Below, piece after piece: positions 34,001 to 40,961 of a stretch of DNA of 44,115 nt. Under the pieces are notes generated by a model. That model was not told the origin of the DNA. It saw nothing but the letters and a program-made list of their open reading frames with translations, and searched no databases. The first letter of the stretch is position 1; the number at the start of each line of letters is the position of its first letter. Both the position numbers and the translations under genes were made by a program. This DNA comes from RUG563 sp024681215 (GTDB lineage: Bacteria > Bacillota > Clostridia > Christensenellales > Aristaeellaceae), in assembly GCA_024681215.1 (NCBI GenBank), contig JAILBG010000046.1, positions 1-44,115 on the forward strand. The letters are read 5' to 3'.

Positions 34001-34074
34001 CGGAGGGCTCCAAGCCCCGCAAAACCCTGATCACCCGGGAAGAATACTACGATCAGTACGCCGGGGAAGCATAA
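31069..34074 (+). CDS. ftsK: DNA translocase FtsK/SpoIIIE
   Basis: A 1001-residue septal DNA pump. Four to five N-terminal membrane helices span about residues 22-190. A long Pro/Ala/Gln-rich linker runs from about 200 to 500. The motor has Walker A GATGSGKSV near 666-674, KQVELSVYNGIPHL after it, and Walker B VVIIDEMADLM near 766-776. The C-terminal gamma winged helix (about 935-995) includes SMLQRRLRVGYARAGRLIDEME and reads KOPS/SRS DNA signals. In a sporulating cell such a protein moves the chromosome into the forespore; vegetative FtsK and SpoIIIE cannot be separated by sequence alone. Ribosome site GGAG lies 11 bases before the ATG. Confidence 0.97.
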   Translation: MSTATAKKNKAQSAPATTGRGAALYIALGVALITLGIAWLFSLYLNTGSTVLFQLRQALLGLCGIFCPGFPVLLIAGGAMLLISTRHRVSLRNYTIVFCLYILVLVIFTLLGRSGQAAYLDYVGVQNRNSGYPDPTGYASYLNHELRNNNAGGLIGMLIAYPLWKILTQIGAALLVAFSIIVLLFVLFRFNPGETVRRFSDFREKRRAGKAAGQNAAGNARPAAGYREAAAPQAPSSPTVPDTYDYQSPIYDAQPAGAPIPMQEAEDGFYPVQPDLYEEPYSQQPPTHFAPSAAPATYEQTVRQEKPSFLDRIRSAMNSEQQKTPAPAAKPAAEPRQTNAQPTKPLQRPAPTPVLPAPAAKPVAKPVAPVQPVSQALDDMEDDLPWDENEKQPAKPVRRLAENKAGQVPPQLIQEIARPAAAPVAAPKPASSDSWAEKVRQKTKEINNKPLAEHKTVSSQPKPVYTDPVMPITEERIPIKPVSETKHTLPGAKLDGTSAPTVKQGSMGLNVPYQAPPIRLLKEPRHIPQADAGQEDERRAQVIETTLHSFGVDSEVKQIMHGPAITRFAIQIAPGVKVSRVSNTADNLALELKTQHVRVEAPIQGTNYIGIEVPNQVVSPVFLREVLDSPEMQNNPSPLLVALGKDIAGSPVLCDLSKMPHLLIAGATGSGKSVCINSIVCSLLYRTSPDQVRLIMVDPKQVELSVYNGIPHLLVPVVSDPRKAAGALSWVVQEMLERYGKFSAQNVRNLAGYNKVNQGTDQVLPNIVVIIDEMADLMEVCRKDVEESIRRLAALARAAGIYMVLATQRPSVDVITGVIKNNIPSRIAFAVSSGTDSRTIIDINGAEKLMGKGDMLYKPTGTSPIRVQGCFVSDDEVNAVTEYIASRYQTNYDPNIADHLENVGKENAADEIGGLDDAPGGNGGGDGSFGDLLRQAIEMAVEDGQTSTSMLQRRLRVGYARAGRLIDEMEKRGVISHSEGSKPRKTLITREEYYDQYAGEA

Positions 34075-34091
34075 ACCGCCATATCAGCAAA

Positions 34092-34122
34092 AAAGCCGGG
34101 GCCTTCAATCCGCCCCGGCTTT
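34092..34122. terminator. Bidirectional terminator between ftsK and the Gx transporter
   Basis: AAAGCCGGGGC (34092-34102) pairs perfectly with GCCCCGGCTTT (34112-34122) around nine bases. T residues follow on the plus side (short) and a TTTTTT run on the minus side. One arm lies inside the last codons of the Gx transporter gene. Confidence 0.9.
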
Positions 34123-34641
34123 GTTCATGCCCGGTTTCTTTTTCAGATGCCTCATCACCGCCGTGGCGCAGACCCCCGTCAACGCGCCGCAGATCATGCC
34201 GGCGATCATCAGCATCGCCATATAGAACAGCAGCTGCTTCGTCTGAAACAGCAGCATGGCCACGGCCACCTGGGCCACGTTGTGGGATACGCCCCCCACA
34301 ATGCTGACGGTGACGGGGTGGATGCCCTTGACCCTGGAAAGCAGCGTCATGGCCGCCAGGCTCACAACGCCGCCGGCCATGGCGTACATCATGCCGGAAA
34401 ACCCGCTGAACAGCAGCCCCGACAGCGTGACCTTGAGCACCATCAGGATCCATGCGGTGGGCAGATCCAGCATGTAAACGGCAAAAATGAGCACGCCGTT
34501 GGAAAGCCCCAGCTTGATCCCCGGGATACCGGTGACGGCGGGAATCTGGCTTTCCACATAACCCAGCACCAGCATCATGGCGATCAGCAGCCCCGATAAA
34601 GCGACGCGCTGCGCCAGCGCGTCCGCCCTGCGTCTGCCCAT
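34105..34641 (-). CDS. Gx-type transporter (heptaprenyl diphosphate synthase component I family)
   Basis: A 178-residue integral membrane protein of five to six helices, rich in small residues: GVESQIP-type loop (GYVESQIPAVTGIPGIKLGL near residues 26-45), SGFSGMMYAMAGGVVS near 78-93 and GGVSHNVAQVAVA near 115-127. This is the Gx transporter family (once named heptaprenyl diphosphate synthase component I), related to ECF-transporter substrate-binding subunits; the cargo is not established. AAGGAGG precedes the ATG. Usual partners (FMN-binding or NusG-like proteins, ispA-like synthases) are absent; instead it follows the ECF-S-HD-GYP receptor by 40 bases. Confidence 0.85.
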   Translation of the reverse strand: MGRRRADALAQRVALSGLLIAMMLVLGYVESQIPAVTGIPGIKLGLSNGVLIFAVYMLDLPTAWILMVLKVTLSGLLFSGFSGMMYAMAGGVVSLAAMTLLSRVKGIHPVTVSIVGGVSHNVAQVAVAMLLFQTKQLLFYMAMLMIAGMICGALTGVCATAVMRHLKKKPGMNKAGAD

Positions 34642-34680
34642 GCTTCCTCCTTGATGCGTTCAATCCGGCCTTTTGCCGGA

Positions 34681-36822
34681 TCAGTTTTCCGTTCGCCGGC
34701 TGTATTCCTGCACCACGGCGCGCACTTCGTCCTCCGCGTCCAGGAACGCCTGGGCCACGTTGGGATCGAAATGCGTGCCCATGCCTTCCCGGATGATGCC
34801 CATGGACTTTTCCACCGAATAGCCTTCCTTATAGCTCCGTTTGGAAACCAGCGCGTCGAACACGTCGGCCACCGCCATGATCCGGGCGGACAGGGGAATC
34901 TGATCGCCCTTGACCTGCTGGGGATAACCAGTTCCGTCCCAGCGCTCATGATGGTACAGCGCCAGGTTTTCCGCTTCTTTGAGGAAGGTATCCCCGTCGT
35001 CGTTGGCCAGGGCCGCCTTGGCGATGATTTTTTTCCCTTCTACGGTGTGCAGCTTCATTTTTTCAAATTCTTCGTCCGTCAGCTTTCCGGGCTTATTGAG
35101 CAGCACGTCCGAAATCCTGATCTTGCCCACGTCGTGCAGCGGGGCGGAATGGATCATGTTCCGGATGAATTCATCCGTCAGCTGATCGGTGTAGATGCCC
35201 TTTTCCCGCAGCCTGCGCATGATGATGGACGCATATTCCGCGGTGCATTTCACGTGATGGCCCGTATATTTGTCGCGGCTTTCCACCATGTCCGCCAGCA
35301 CCGTGATCAGATTATCCTGCATCCGGGCGATGGTTTCGCTTTTGTTGTGCACGTCGGCAATATAGCGGACCGTATCCGAGGACATTTTTGTGATGGCGCT
35401 GTACAGGTTTTCGATCTCGTCGCCCGTATGAATGTTCAGATCTTCCAGCCTTTTCACGCTTTCTTCCCGGCCGGTGCTGCTGTCATAAGCAAAGCCGCTG
35501 GCAGCGATGGCCATGGAATTGATGGGCAGGATGATGCGGTATTCCGCCAGCCAGAAGCCCAGCGTCAGGATCACCACGAAAAACGCCACGAAAAGAGAAA
35601 CGGCCTTGGCAAGGAAGCTGTATTCATCGGTTTTCATCTGCTGCATGGAAAGATCCACGCACGCATAGCATACGCATTCGCCTTCGCTGTTTTTCACGGG
35701 CCTGTATACGGAAAGCAGCCAGCCGTATTCCTCGTTGGAAACGATTGGATCGATCTCCTCTCCCCGGAGCAGGGCAGGCACGTAAGGCAGGAACGCTGTG
35801 CTGAATTCTTCCTTCTGGTCGGCTGAAGTTGCGTCCACATCCGGATCAAACACCACGTAGCAGCCGTCTTCCCGGATCTGGTAAACGTACACATACACGA
35901 TATCCTCGGAACTTTCCCGGATCTCCCGCATCCGTTGGATGGTATCCGCATAGCCCGGCGCATTGGCGCCGTCCTTCATGTATTCATCCACTCTGTCCGC
36001 ATCGAAGCTGCCCTCGATGAGCCCGGTGACGCCGCGGCCCATTTCGGATTGGCTCTGCATCATGGATTCCCGGAAGATTTTGTGGGAGATCCCGATGGTC
36101 ACAAGCGCGATCAGCACCATGATCACGCAGACCAGCGACATGATCTTTCCCCGCAGGGACACTCCCCTCGTTTTCATCCTGCGGGCGCTCCGCCTGTCGT
36201 CCCCGTGCAGCGGGGTCTGCTGCCAGGCGCGCAGCTTGAAGCGCGGAAGCAGTTTTTCCGGAATGAACTGCGCGATCAGCGAAGCGATGATGCAAACGAT
36301 GCTTTTATCAAAAACGTCCAGCAGGAAATCCCCGCACAGCTGGGCAGCAAATGGGCTGAACGCCCCCGTGTCATACAGCTTCTGCGCGATGGGCCCGCCG
36401 AGCCCCTGGCCGAATTCCATGCCGTATAAAAACCAGGTAAGCACGCTGCCCAGGGCGCCGCCGATGAGCGCGAAAACAAGCACGGACGCCGCCGACGTAA
36501 GCGGTTTTTGGAACCAGCCCTTCCGCTTGAACGCCGTGGCGCTTACCGCGATCATCACCGTCAGCACGCCGTAATAGACCGTATCGTGGCTGATAATACC
36601 GTTGATCAGGTTGGTCAGATAGCCCACGATGATGCCGGGCACATAGCCGCCCAGAGAAGCGGTCAAGAGGGTGCCGACGTTGTCGAGATACAGCGGAAGA
36701 TCAAACAGCAGCGCGGCCTGCGCCCCGACAAAATTCAGCGCGATCCCAACAGCGCAGAGCAACAGGCTGTATTTCAGATTGCTTTTTGGTTTTTTTTGTC
36801 TTTGCAAAACCGCCTGCTGCAT
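34681..36822 (-). CDS. Membrane receptor: ECF-S-like domain + periplasmic sensor + HAMP + HD-GYP phosphodiesterase
   Basis: A 713-residue fusion. Residues about 18-190 form six hydrophobic helices with an ECF-transporter S-component pattern (LYLDNVGTLLTASLGGY, then GIIVGYLTNLINGII). After a basic linker, a helix at 228-245, an outer sensor of about 150 residues (250-400, with IVYVYVYQIREDGCYVVFDP, Cache-like), and a helix at 404-426 are followed by a HAMP-like region (427-490). The HD-GYP domain occupies about 510-705 with HHVKCTAEYA at 522, catalytic LHDVGKI (His563-Asp564), LNKPGKL and HHERWDGTGYP (624-634). HD-GYP enzymes degrade cyclic-di-GMP; all metal-ligand motifs are present, so it is probably active. 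The start has AAGGGGA seven bases upstream. Two sensing modules in one protein is unusual. Confidence 0.9.
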   Translation of the reverse strand: MQQAVLQRQKKPKSNLKYSLLLCAVGIALNFVGAQAALLFDLPLYLDNVGTLLTASLGGYVPGIIVGYLTNLINGIISHDTVYYGVLTVMIAVSATAFKRKGWFQKPLTSAASVLVFALIGGALGSVLTWFLYGMEFGQGLGGPIAQKLYDTGAFSPFAAQLCGDFLLDVFDKSIVCIIASLIAQFIPEKLLPRFKLRAWQQTPLHGDDRRSARRMKTRGVSLRGKIMSLVCVIMVLIALVTIGISHKIFRESMMQSQSEMGRGVTGLIEGSFDADRVDEYMKDGANAPGYADTIQRMREIRESSEDIVYVYVYQIREDGCYVVFDPDVDATSADQKEEFSTAFLPYVPALLRGEEIDPIVSNEEYGWLLSVYRPVKNSEGECVCYACVDLSMQQMKTDEYSFLAKAVSLFVAFFVVILTLGFWLAEYRIILPINSMAIAASGFAYDSSTGREESVKRLEDLNIHTGDEIENLYSAITKMSSDTVRYIADVHNKSETIARMQDNLITVLADMVESRDKYTGHHVKCTAEYASIIMRRLREKGIYTDQLTDEFIRNMIHSAPLHDVGKIRISDVLLNKPGKLTDEEFEKMKLHTVEGKKIIAKAALANDDGDTFLKEAENLALYHHERWDGTGYPQQVKGDQIPLSARIMAVADVFDALVSKRSYKEGYSVEKSMGIIREGMGTHFDPNVAQAFLDAEDEVRAVVQEYSRRTEN

Positions 36823-36845
36823 GGATCGGTCCCCTTTCCTGCGTT

Positions 36846-36873
36846 ATAAAAGAGGTTATTGCGGAAAATAACG
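36846..36873 (-). terminator. Weak hairpin between glycosyltransferase and HD-GYP genes
   Basis: On the minus strand GTTATT (36867-36872) pairs with AATAAC (36855-36860) around six bases, followed by CTCTTTTAT. The stem is AT-rich and short. It may reduce but not block read-through into the HD-GYP gene. Confidence 0.35.
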
Positions 36874-36876
36874 TTT

Positions 36877-37905
36877 TTATTTCGCCTTGAAATGCATCAG
36901 CTTCTGTCCAAACCGATACATGCCGATCAGGATCAGCTGGCCCAGCCGCCCCGGCAGGCACGTCATTCGGCCCAGCGGGTTCCGCCGCAGGGCGCGGTAA
37001 AGCTCCGGATCATAATTCCGGATGGTATCCCACAGATCCTTGTTCATGGCCCGGCTGACATCATCGTTCTGAATGAATTGCAGGGAACTGGTGGTAAACA
37101 GCTGCCCGCAGCAATTATTGATCATATGCTGTTTCAGATGCTTCGGCAGCTTATTCAATTCTTCCATTTTGTAGGAAGTAATCATCTGCTTGGCGATGGA
37201 GGTCACCTGATCCAGCCGGCTCAGAATGACTTTATCGTTGACGGACTGATCGCTCCGGCCCACATAATAGCCGTACAGCGTGTGCGGATGATACAGGATC
37301 CGTTTGGTATGCGCCAGCGGCCGGTAAATATAAATATTATCGTCGTAGAAAATGTGCTCCGGCAGCTTGAGGCCGATATCCCGGAGGAATTGGGTCCTGT
37401 AAATCAGGCAGTGAATAATGAACTGGTTCCAGATATGGAAGGGCCGCGTTTCCTCCCAGGTGACCGCGGTATCCGGCTTCATCCTTCCCCGGTAGCTGAC
37501 GGTGAATACGTTTTCCCTGTCCGGATTGTCGTACACGTAATCGTGCATGATCATATCCGGCGCCTGATCCGACCCGGCTATCCCCCGCAGCAGGTCCATG
37601 AGCCCGGGCATGTTTTCCTTGATCACCCGGTCGTCGGAATCCAGCACCTTGAAAAACAGCCCGGTGCCGTTCTGGATGCCGTAATTGATGGCGGAGCCGT
37701 GCCCGCCGTTTTCCTGATGATGGGCGAACACCACGCCGGGATGCTCTTTGGCCAGCCGGTCGGCGATTTCGCCCGTGGCATCCTTGGAGCCGTCGTTGAC
37801 GATCAGGATCTCCATTTCCTCCCCGCCGGAAAGCAGGGAGTCCACCGCCCGCTCCATATACGCCGCCGAGTTATAGCAGGGCACAACGCAAGTCAGCAGT
37901 TTCAT
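36877..37905 (-). CDS. Glycosyltransferase family 2
   Basis: A 342-residue GT-A inverting glycosyltransferase. KLLTCVVPCYNSAAYMERAV at the N-terminus, EILIVNDGSKDATGEIAD with the nucleotide-binding Asp, GGHGSAINYG, and the metal-binding VLDSDDRV near residue 95 are all family hallmarks. There are no membrane helices; it is probably a peripheral enzyme adding sugars to a surface polysaccharide or teichoic-acid-like polymer. The ATG at 37905 is chosen because GAGGAG lies six bases upstream; an ATG six codons earlier lacks one. First gene in a run with the HD-GYP receptor (54-base gap) and the Gx transporter. Expression may be controlled by the hairpin in its leader. Confidence 0.92.
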   Translation of the reverse strand: MKLLTCVVPCYNSAAYMERAVDSLLSGGEEMEILIVNDGSKDATGEIADRLAKEHPGVVFAHHQENGGHGSAINYGIQNGTGLFFKVLDSDDRVIKENMPGLMDLLRGIAGSDQAPDMIMHDYVYDNPDRENVFTVSYRGRMKPDTAVTWEETRPFHIWNQFIIHCLIYRTQFLRDIGLKLPEHIFYDDNIYIYRPLAHTKRILYHPHTLYGYYVGRSDQSVNDKVILSRLDQVTSIAKQMITSYKMEELNKLPKHLKQHMINNCCGQLFTTSSLQFIQNDDVSRAMNKDLWDTIRNYDPELYRALRRNPLGRMTCLPGRLGQLILIGMYRFGQKLMHFKAK

Positions 37906-37951
37906 ACCGTACTCCTCATTCATGATCCGTTTTCTGAACGTATGCGGTGCG

Positions 37952-37973
37952 AAAAGCCGACGGATCGGCTTTT
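37952..37973 (-). promoter_or_regulatory. Terminator-like hairpin in the glycosyltransferase leader
   Basis: AAAAGCCGA and TCGGCTTTT form a perfect 9-bp stem with a 4-base loop, ending in TTTT, about halfway between the promoter and the ATG. Just upstream GGGTTTTC (minus strand) could pair with the GAAAAGCC arm, with one bulge, and so compete with the hairpin. This is the layout of a transcription attenuator; no known riboswitch class was recognised. Confidence 0.45.
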
Positions 37974-38007
37974 CATGCCGGAAAACCCGCTTTGAACCAC
38001 GTTTCCT

Positions 38008-38036
38008 ATTATATTCGCATAAGCCCGATAAATCAA
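38008..38036 (-). promoter_or_regulatory. Sigma-A promoter of the glycosyltransferase-HD-GYP-Gx run
   Basis: Minus strand TTGATT (38031-38036), 17-base spacer, TATAAT (38008-38013). The predicted leader is about 95 bases. Confidence 0.85.
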
Positions 38037-38125
38037 GTGAACGCGGCGTTTTCTCCGTGGAATCGCCGCCGTCGGCTCTTTATGCCGCCTTGCCCGTTTC
38101 GTTGTTCCGCGGGCAGACAGCATTT

Positions 38126-39058
38126 TTATGGATCGGCCTGCGCATTCTCTTCTTCGGCCTCGGGAACGGAATCCGCAAAGGGGATATAGGCATTCGTTTT
38201 GGCCATTTCGGCGATGGCTTCATAATGCGGGTCCATCACCTGGGGGTTGTTTGAAATGTAGCGCCAGCCGTTCTGCGTGGGCTCCCCGTCGAAAACGATC
38301 TTGGTGTCCGGCAGGGCGTTCTGCAGTTCTTCCCGTTCCGCCGCCGTCATTTCCCTGGCGCACATCCCCGAGATCCACAGCCGTTTCAACTGCTTTATTT
38401 CCATCAGAGGCCGCCAGTCACGGACCTTGTTGTTGGCCAGGTTCAGATCCATCAGGTTCGGAAGCTTGGTCAGCGGCGTGATGTCCGTGAACGCGCAGGT
38501 GAACAGCTCCAGGTATTCCAGCTCCCGGAGCTCGGAAAGGGGCTCAATATTCTTCAGGTTCGGGTTTTCGCCTAAGATCAGCACCCGCAGGTGCGGCATG
38601 TTCAAAAGGAAGGAAAGGTCAGTTAAGTCGTTATGCCCCAGGTCCAGCGCCTTGAGATTTGTGCAGTACTTCATCAGCACGAAATCATTGTTGCCGTGGT
38701 TGGGGCATACGCCGTGGAGGGTGGAAAAGTATTCCGCGTCGGTGCGGACGATGTGCTTGTCCTTGTATTTCATCAGCTGCAGCGTCCAGCCGAAGGCAAC
38801 GCCCGGCAGGGCTTCTTCCAGCTTCTGCACGCCGTAGCGGTCGATCTGCGTGGCAAACATATCCACCCTTTGCAGATTGGGGAATTCCTTGAGAAAGGAA
38901 ATGAATCCGCCGAATTCCTTTTCCCCCACCGCACGGTCGCCCAAATCGATATACGCGGCGTTTCTGTCAAACGATACGCCGCCGAAAGCGACGGTCTCGC
39001 CCCACGCGGCGCAGCACGGCAGAATCAGGGCCAGGCATAATGCTAAAATTCGTTTCAT
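38126..39058 (-). CDS. Secreted leucine-rich-repeat protein
   Basis: A 310-residue protein with a signal peptide (KRILALCLALILPCCAAWG, cleavage near residue 20). From about residue 130 to 235 it has four to five 22-23-residue leucine-rich repeats of the bacterial SDS22/internalin kind (NLKALDLGHNDLTDLSFL, LRVLILGENPNLKNIEPL, LEYLELFTCAFTDITPL, NLMDLNLANNKVRDWRPL). The N-terminal part (30-110) has one or two degenerate repeats. There is no sortase motif or membrane anchor, so it is released or held by binding. Such proteins bind other proteins; the target is unknown. Single-gene unit with its own promoter. Confidence 0.85.
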   Translation of the reverse strand: MKRILALCLALILPCCAAWGETVAFGGVSFDRNAAYIDLGDRAVGEKEFGGFISFLKEFPNLQRVDMFATQIDRYGVQKLEEALPGVAFGWTLQLMKYKDKHIVRTDAEYFSTLHGVCPNHGNNDFVLMKYCTNLKALDLGHNDLTDLSFLLNMPHLRVLILGENPNLKNIEPLSELRELEYLELFTCAFTDITPLTKLPNLMDLNLANNKVRDWRPLMEIKQLKRLWISGMCAREMTAAEREELQNALPDTKIVFDGEPTQNGWRYISNNPQVMDPHYEAIAEMAKTNAYIPFADSVPEAEEENAQADP

Positions 39059-39127
39059 GGATGAATCCTTTCCGCTATTCCGTTCATACCGGGTGTTTAC
39101 GCATATAAATGCGCTGCAGCCTCTATC

Positions 39128-39156
39128 AGTATAATCGAAACGGCCGGTAAAATCAA
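39128..39156 (-). promoter_or_regulatory. Sigma-A promoter of the leucine-rich-repeat gene
   Basis: Minus strand TTGATT (39151-39156), 17-base spacer, TATACT (39128-39133). It begins just after the sdaAA stop codon; no terminator is visible between them. Confidence 0.82.
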
Positions 39157-39173
39157 GTAAAGGGCCCGATTCC

Positions 39174-40073
39174 TCAGCGTATGTCCTCCTCCGCAGGATC
39201 GCCGAAAATCTGTTTTTGCAGCCGCATTCCCGTGGGCGTCGCCGCCAGGCCGCCCCGGGCCGTTTCCTTTAGGGATCCGGCCATGCTGTCCCCCACGCTG
39301 CGCATGGCGTCCAGGCATTCGTCCGCCGGGATCTTCGCTTCGATCCCCGCCAGCGCCAGATCCGCGCTGGAAAATGCGATCATCAGGCCCGATACGTTCC
39401 GCTTGATGCAGGGGATCTCAACCAGCCCGGCCACCGGATCGCACACAAGCCCCAACTGATTGGCAATGGCAATGGCGACGGCGTCCGCGCACCGGGCCGG
39501 GGCACCGCCCATCAGCTCCACCAGCGCCGCAGCGGCCATGGCGGAGGCGCTGCCGCATTCCGCCTGGCAACCGCCCTGAGCGCCGGAAATGCCAGCGCGG
39601 TGGGCGATGACCATGCCGACCGCGCCGGCGGTAAACATGGACATGACGATATCGTGCAGATCAAAGCCCCTGTCCTCCCACAGGGATACCAGGCAGCCGG
39701 GCAGTATGCCGCAGCTGCCCGCCGTGGGTGCCGCCACGATCCGGCCCATGGAAGCGTTGCAGCCCGCTACCGCCAGGGCGCGGGACACGGCCCGGCTCAT
39801 GAACGATCCGCACAGGCCGCCCTTTTCTTCCGCATAAACCTTCATTTTATGGCCTTCTCCGCCGGTCAGGCCGGACATCGACGTTTGATCCTCCCTCTGC
39901 CCCGTTTTTACTGCTTCCGCCATGACCATAAAGTCCATTTCCATTTTTTCATACAGCTCCAGCGGCGTCTTTTCCATGGCTTCCGCCTGATCGGCGAGCA
40001 CCGCTTCGCTGATTTTTATATTTCTGCTTTCCGCTTCCCGGACCAGTTCCCCGATGGATTCATATTTCAGCAT
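39174..40073 (-). CDS. sdaAA: L-serine dehydratase, iron-sulfur-dependent, alpha subunit
   Basis: A 299-residue catalytic subunit of the oxygen-labile 4Fe-4S serine dehydratase, which converts serine to pyruvate and ammonia. Cysteines expected to bind the cluster are in SCGILPGCLVSL, CDPVAGLVEIPCIKRN and nearby; GRIVAAPTAGSCGI is the family signature. The beta subunit gene lies 15 bases upstream on the same message. The two-subunit form is typical of anaerobic Clostridia. Confidence 0.96.
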   Translation of the reverse strand: MLKYESIGELVREAESRNIKISEAVLADQAEAMEKTPLELYEKMEMDFMVMAEAVKTGQREDQTSMSGLTGGEGHKMKVYAEEKGGLCGSFMSRAVSRALAVAGCNASMGRIVAAPTAGSCGILPGCLVSLWEDRGFDLHDIVMSMFTAGAVGMVIAHRAGISGAQGGCQAECGSASAMAAAALVELMGGAPARCADAVAIAIANQLGLVCDPVAGLVEIPCIKRNVSGLMIAFSSADLALAGIEAKIPADECLDAMRSVGDSMAGSLKETARGGLAATPTGMRLQKQIFGDPAEEDIR

Positions 40074-40088
40074 ATCCCGATCCCTCCC

Positions 40089-40757
40089 TCAGATCCTGCG
40101 GATCAGAATGGCGTTGGTTACATGTTCGATCTTCCGGATCTCTGAAATCAGCTCCTCCGGCGGCTGGCCGTCGATCTCGATGGTCATGATGGCTTCGCCG
40201 CCTTTCTTCTGCCGGGACAAATGAAAATTAGAAATATTCAGGTCCGCGTATTCGAAATGCATCAGCTGGGTCACGGCGGCGATGACGCCGGGCTTGTCCC
40301 GATGCATCACCAGAATGGTGCTGTTTTCGCCGGTGATGCTCACCTGCATGCCGTTGATCTGCGTGACCAGGATGTTCCCGCCCCCCACGCTGGCGCCCTG
40401 CATGACGCCCTCCTCGCCGCTTTCCAGAAAATAGCGGATGCGCGCCGTGTTGGGATGCGCGTCCCGGATATCTTCCCGGATGAATGAAAACCCGATCCCC
40501 CGTTCCTTGGCAATGTCCAATGCATCCCGTATTTCCGGGGAATAGCTGTGGAATCCCATGATCCCGGCAAGCAGCGCCCGGTCCGTTCCGTGGCCCTTGA
40601 AGGTCCTGGCGAAGGAGCCGGACAGCGTGATTTCCACTTTGGCAAGCACCCTGCCGTCTATCAGCTTGTTCGCCACCCGCCCCAGGCGCACCGCCCCCGC
40701 GGTATGGGAGCTGGACGGCCCGATCATGACCGGGCCGATGATATCAAATACGTTCAT
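40089..40757 (-). CDS. sdaAB: L-serine dehydratase, iron-sulfur-dependent, beta subunit
   Basis: A 222-residue subunit. The N-terminus (IIGPVMIGPSSSHTAGAVRL) is the family signature. Residues about 145-220 form an ACT domain (GVIAAVTQLMHFEYADLNIS), a place where ligands such as serine may act. First gene of the sda unit, with a strong promoter about 110 bases upstream. Confidence 0.96.
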   Translation of the reverse strand: MNVFDIIGPVMIGPSSSHTAGAVRLGRVANKLIDGRVLAKVEITLSGSFARTFKGHGTDRALLAGIMGFHSYSPEIRDALDIAKERGIGFSFIREDIRDAHPNTARIRYFLESGEEGVMQGASVGGGNILVTQINGMQVSITGENSTILVMHRDKPGVIAAVTQLMHFEYADLNISNFHLSRQKKGGEAIMTIEIDGQPPEELISEIRKIEHVTNAILIRRI

Positions 40758-40863
40758 GCTTTTCTCCGTCTTAGTTTTTTATTCCCGGGAGCCGGCGGCA
40801 TTCCGCGTGTCCCGCCGTTGCTTATTATGCGCTTTTTCCCCGGGCTGATTATCCTTCCCGGCC

Positions 40864-40892
40864 ATTATATCAAATCCGTACCGCCCGATCAA
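40864..40892 (-). promoter_or_regulatory. Sigma-A promoter of sdaAB-sdaAA
   Basis: Minus strand TTGATC (40887-40892), 17-base spacer, TATAAT (40864-40869). The leader of about 100 bases is GC-rich; no known regulatory RNA was recognised in it. Confidence 0.83.
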
Positions 40893-40901
40893 TTCCTCCG
40901 C

Positions 40902-40942
40902 AAAAAAAGGACTGACTGTCCGGGAAAAACAGTCAGCCCTTT
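40902..40942 (-). terminator. Terminator of the clostripain-like gene
   Basis: On the minus strand AAAGGGCTGACTGT pairs with ACAGTCAGTCCTTT (one mismatch), with a 9-base loop and a seven-T tail. It sits between the peptidase stop at 40962 and the sda promoter. Confidence 0.93.
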
Positions 40943-40961
40943 CCGGCACGCGCCGGGAGCG

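Noticed and set aside
34663..34681. ATCCGGC/GCCGGAT hairpin between the HD-GYP and Gx transporter genes as a terminator
   Set aside because: No T tract follows on the minus strand, so it probably does not end transcription.
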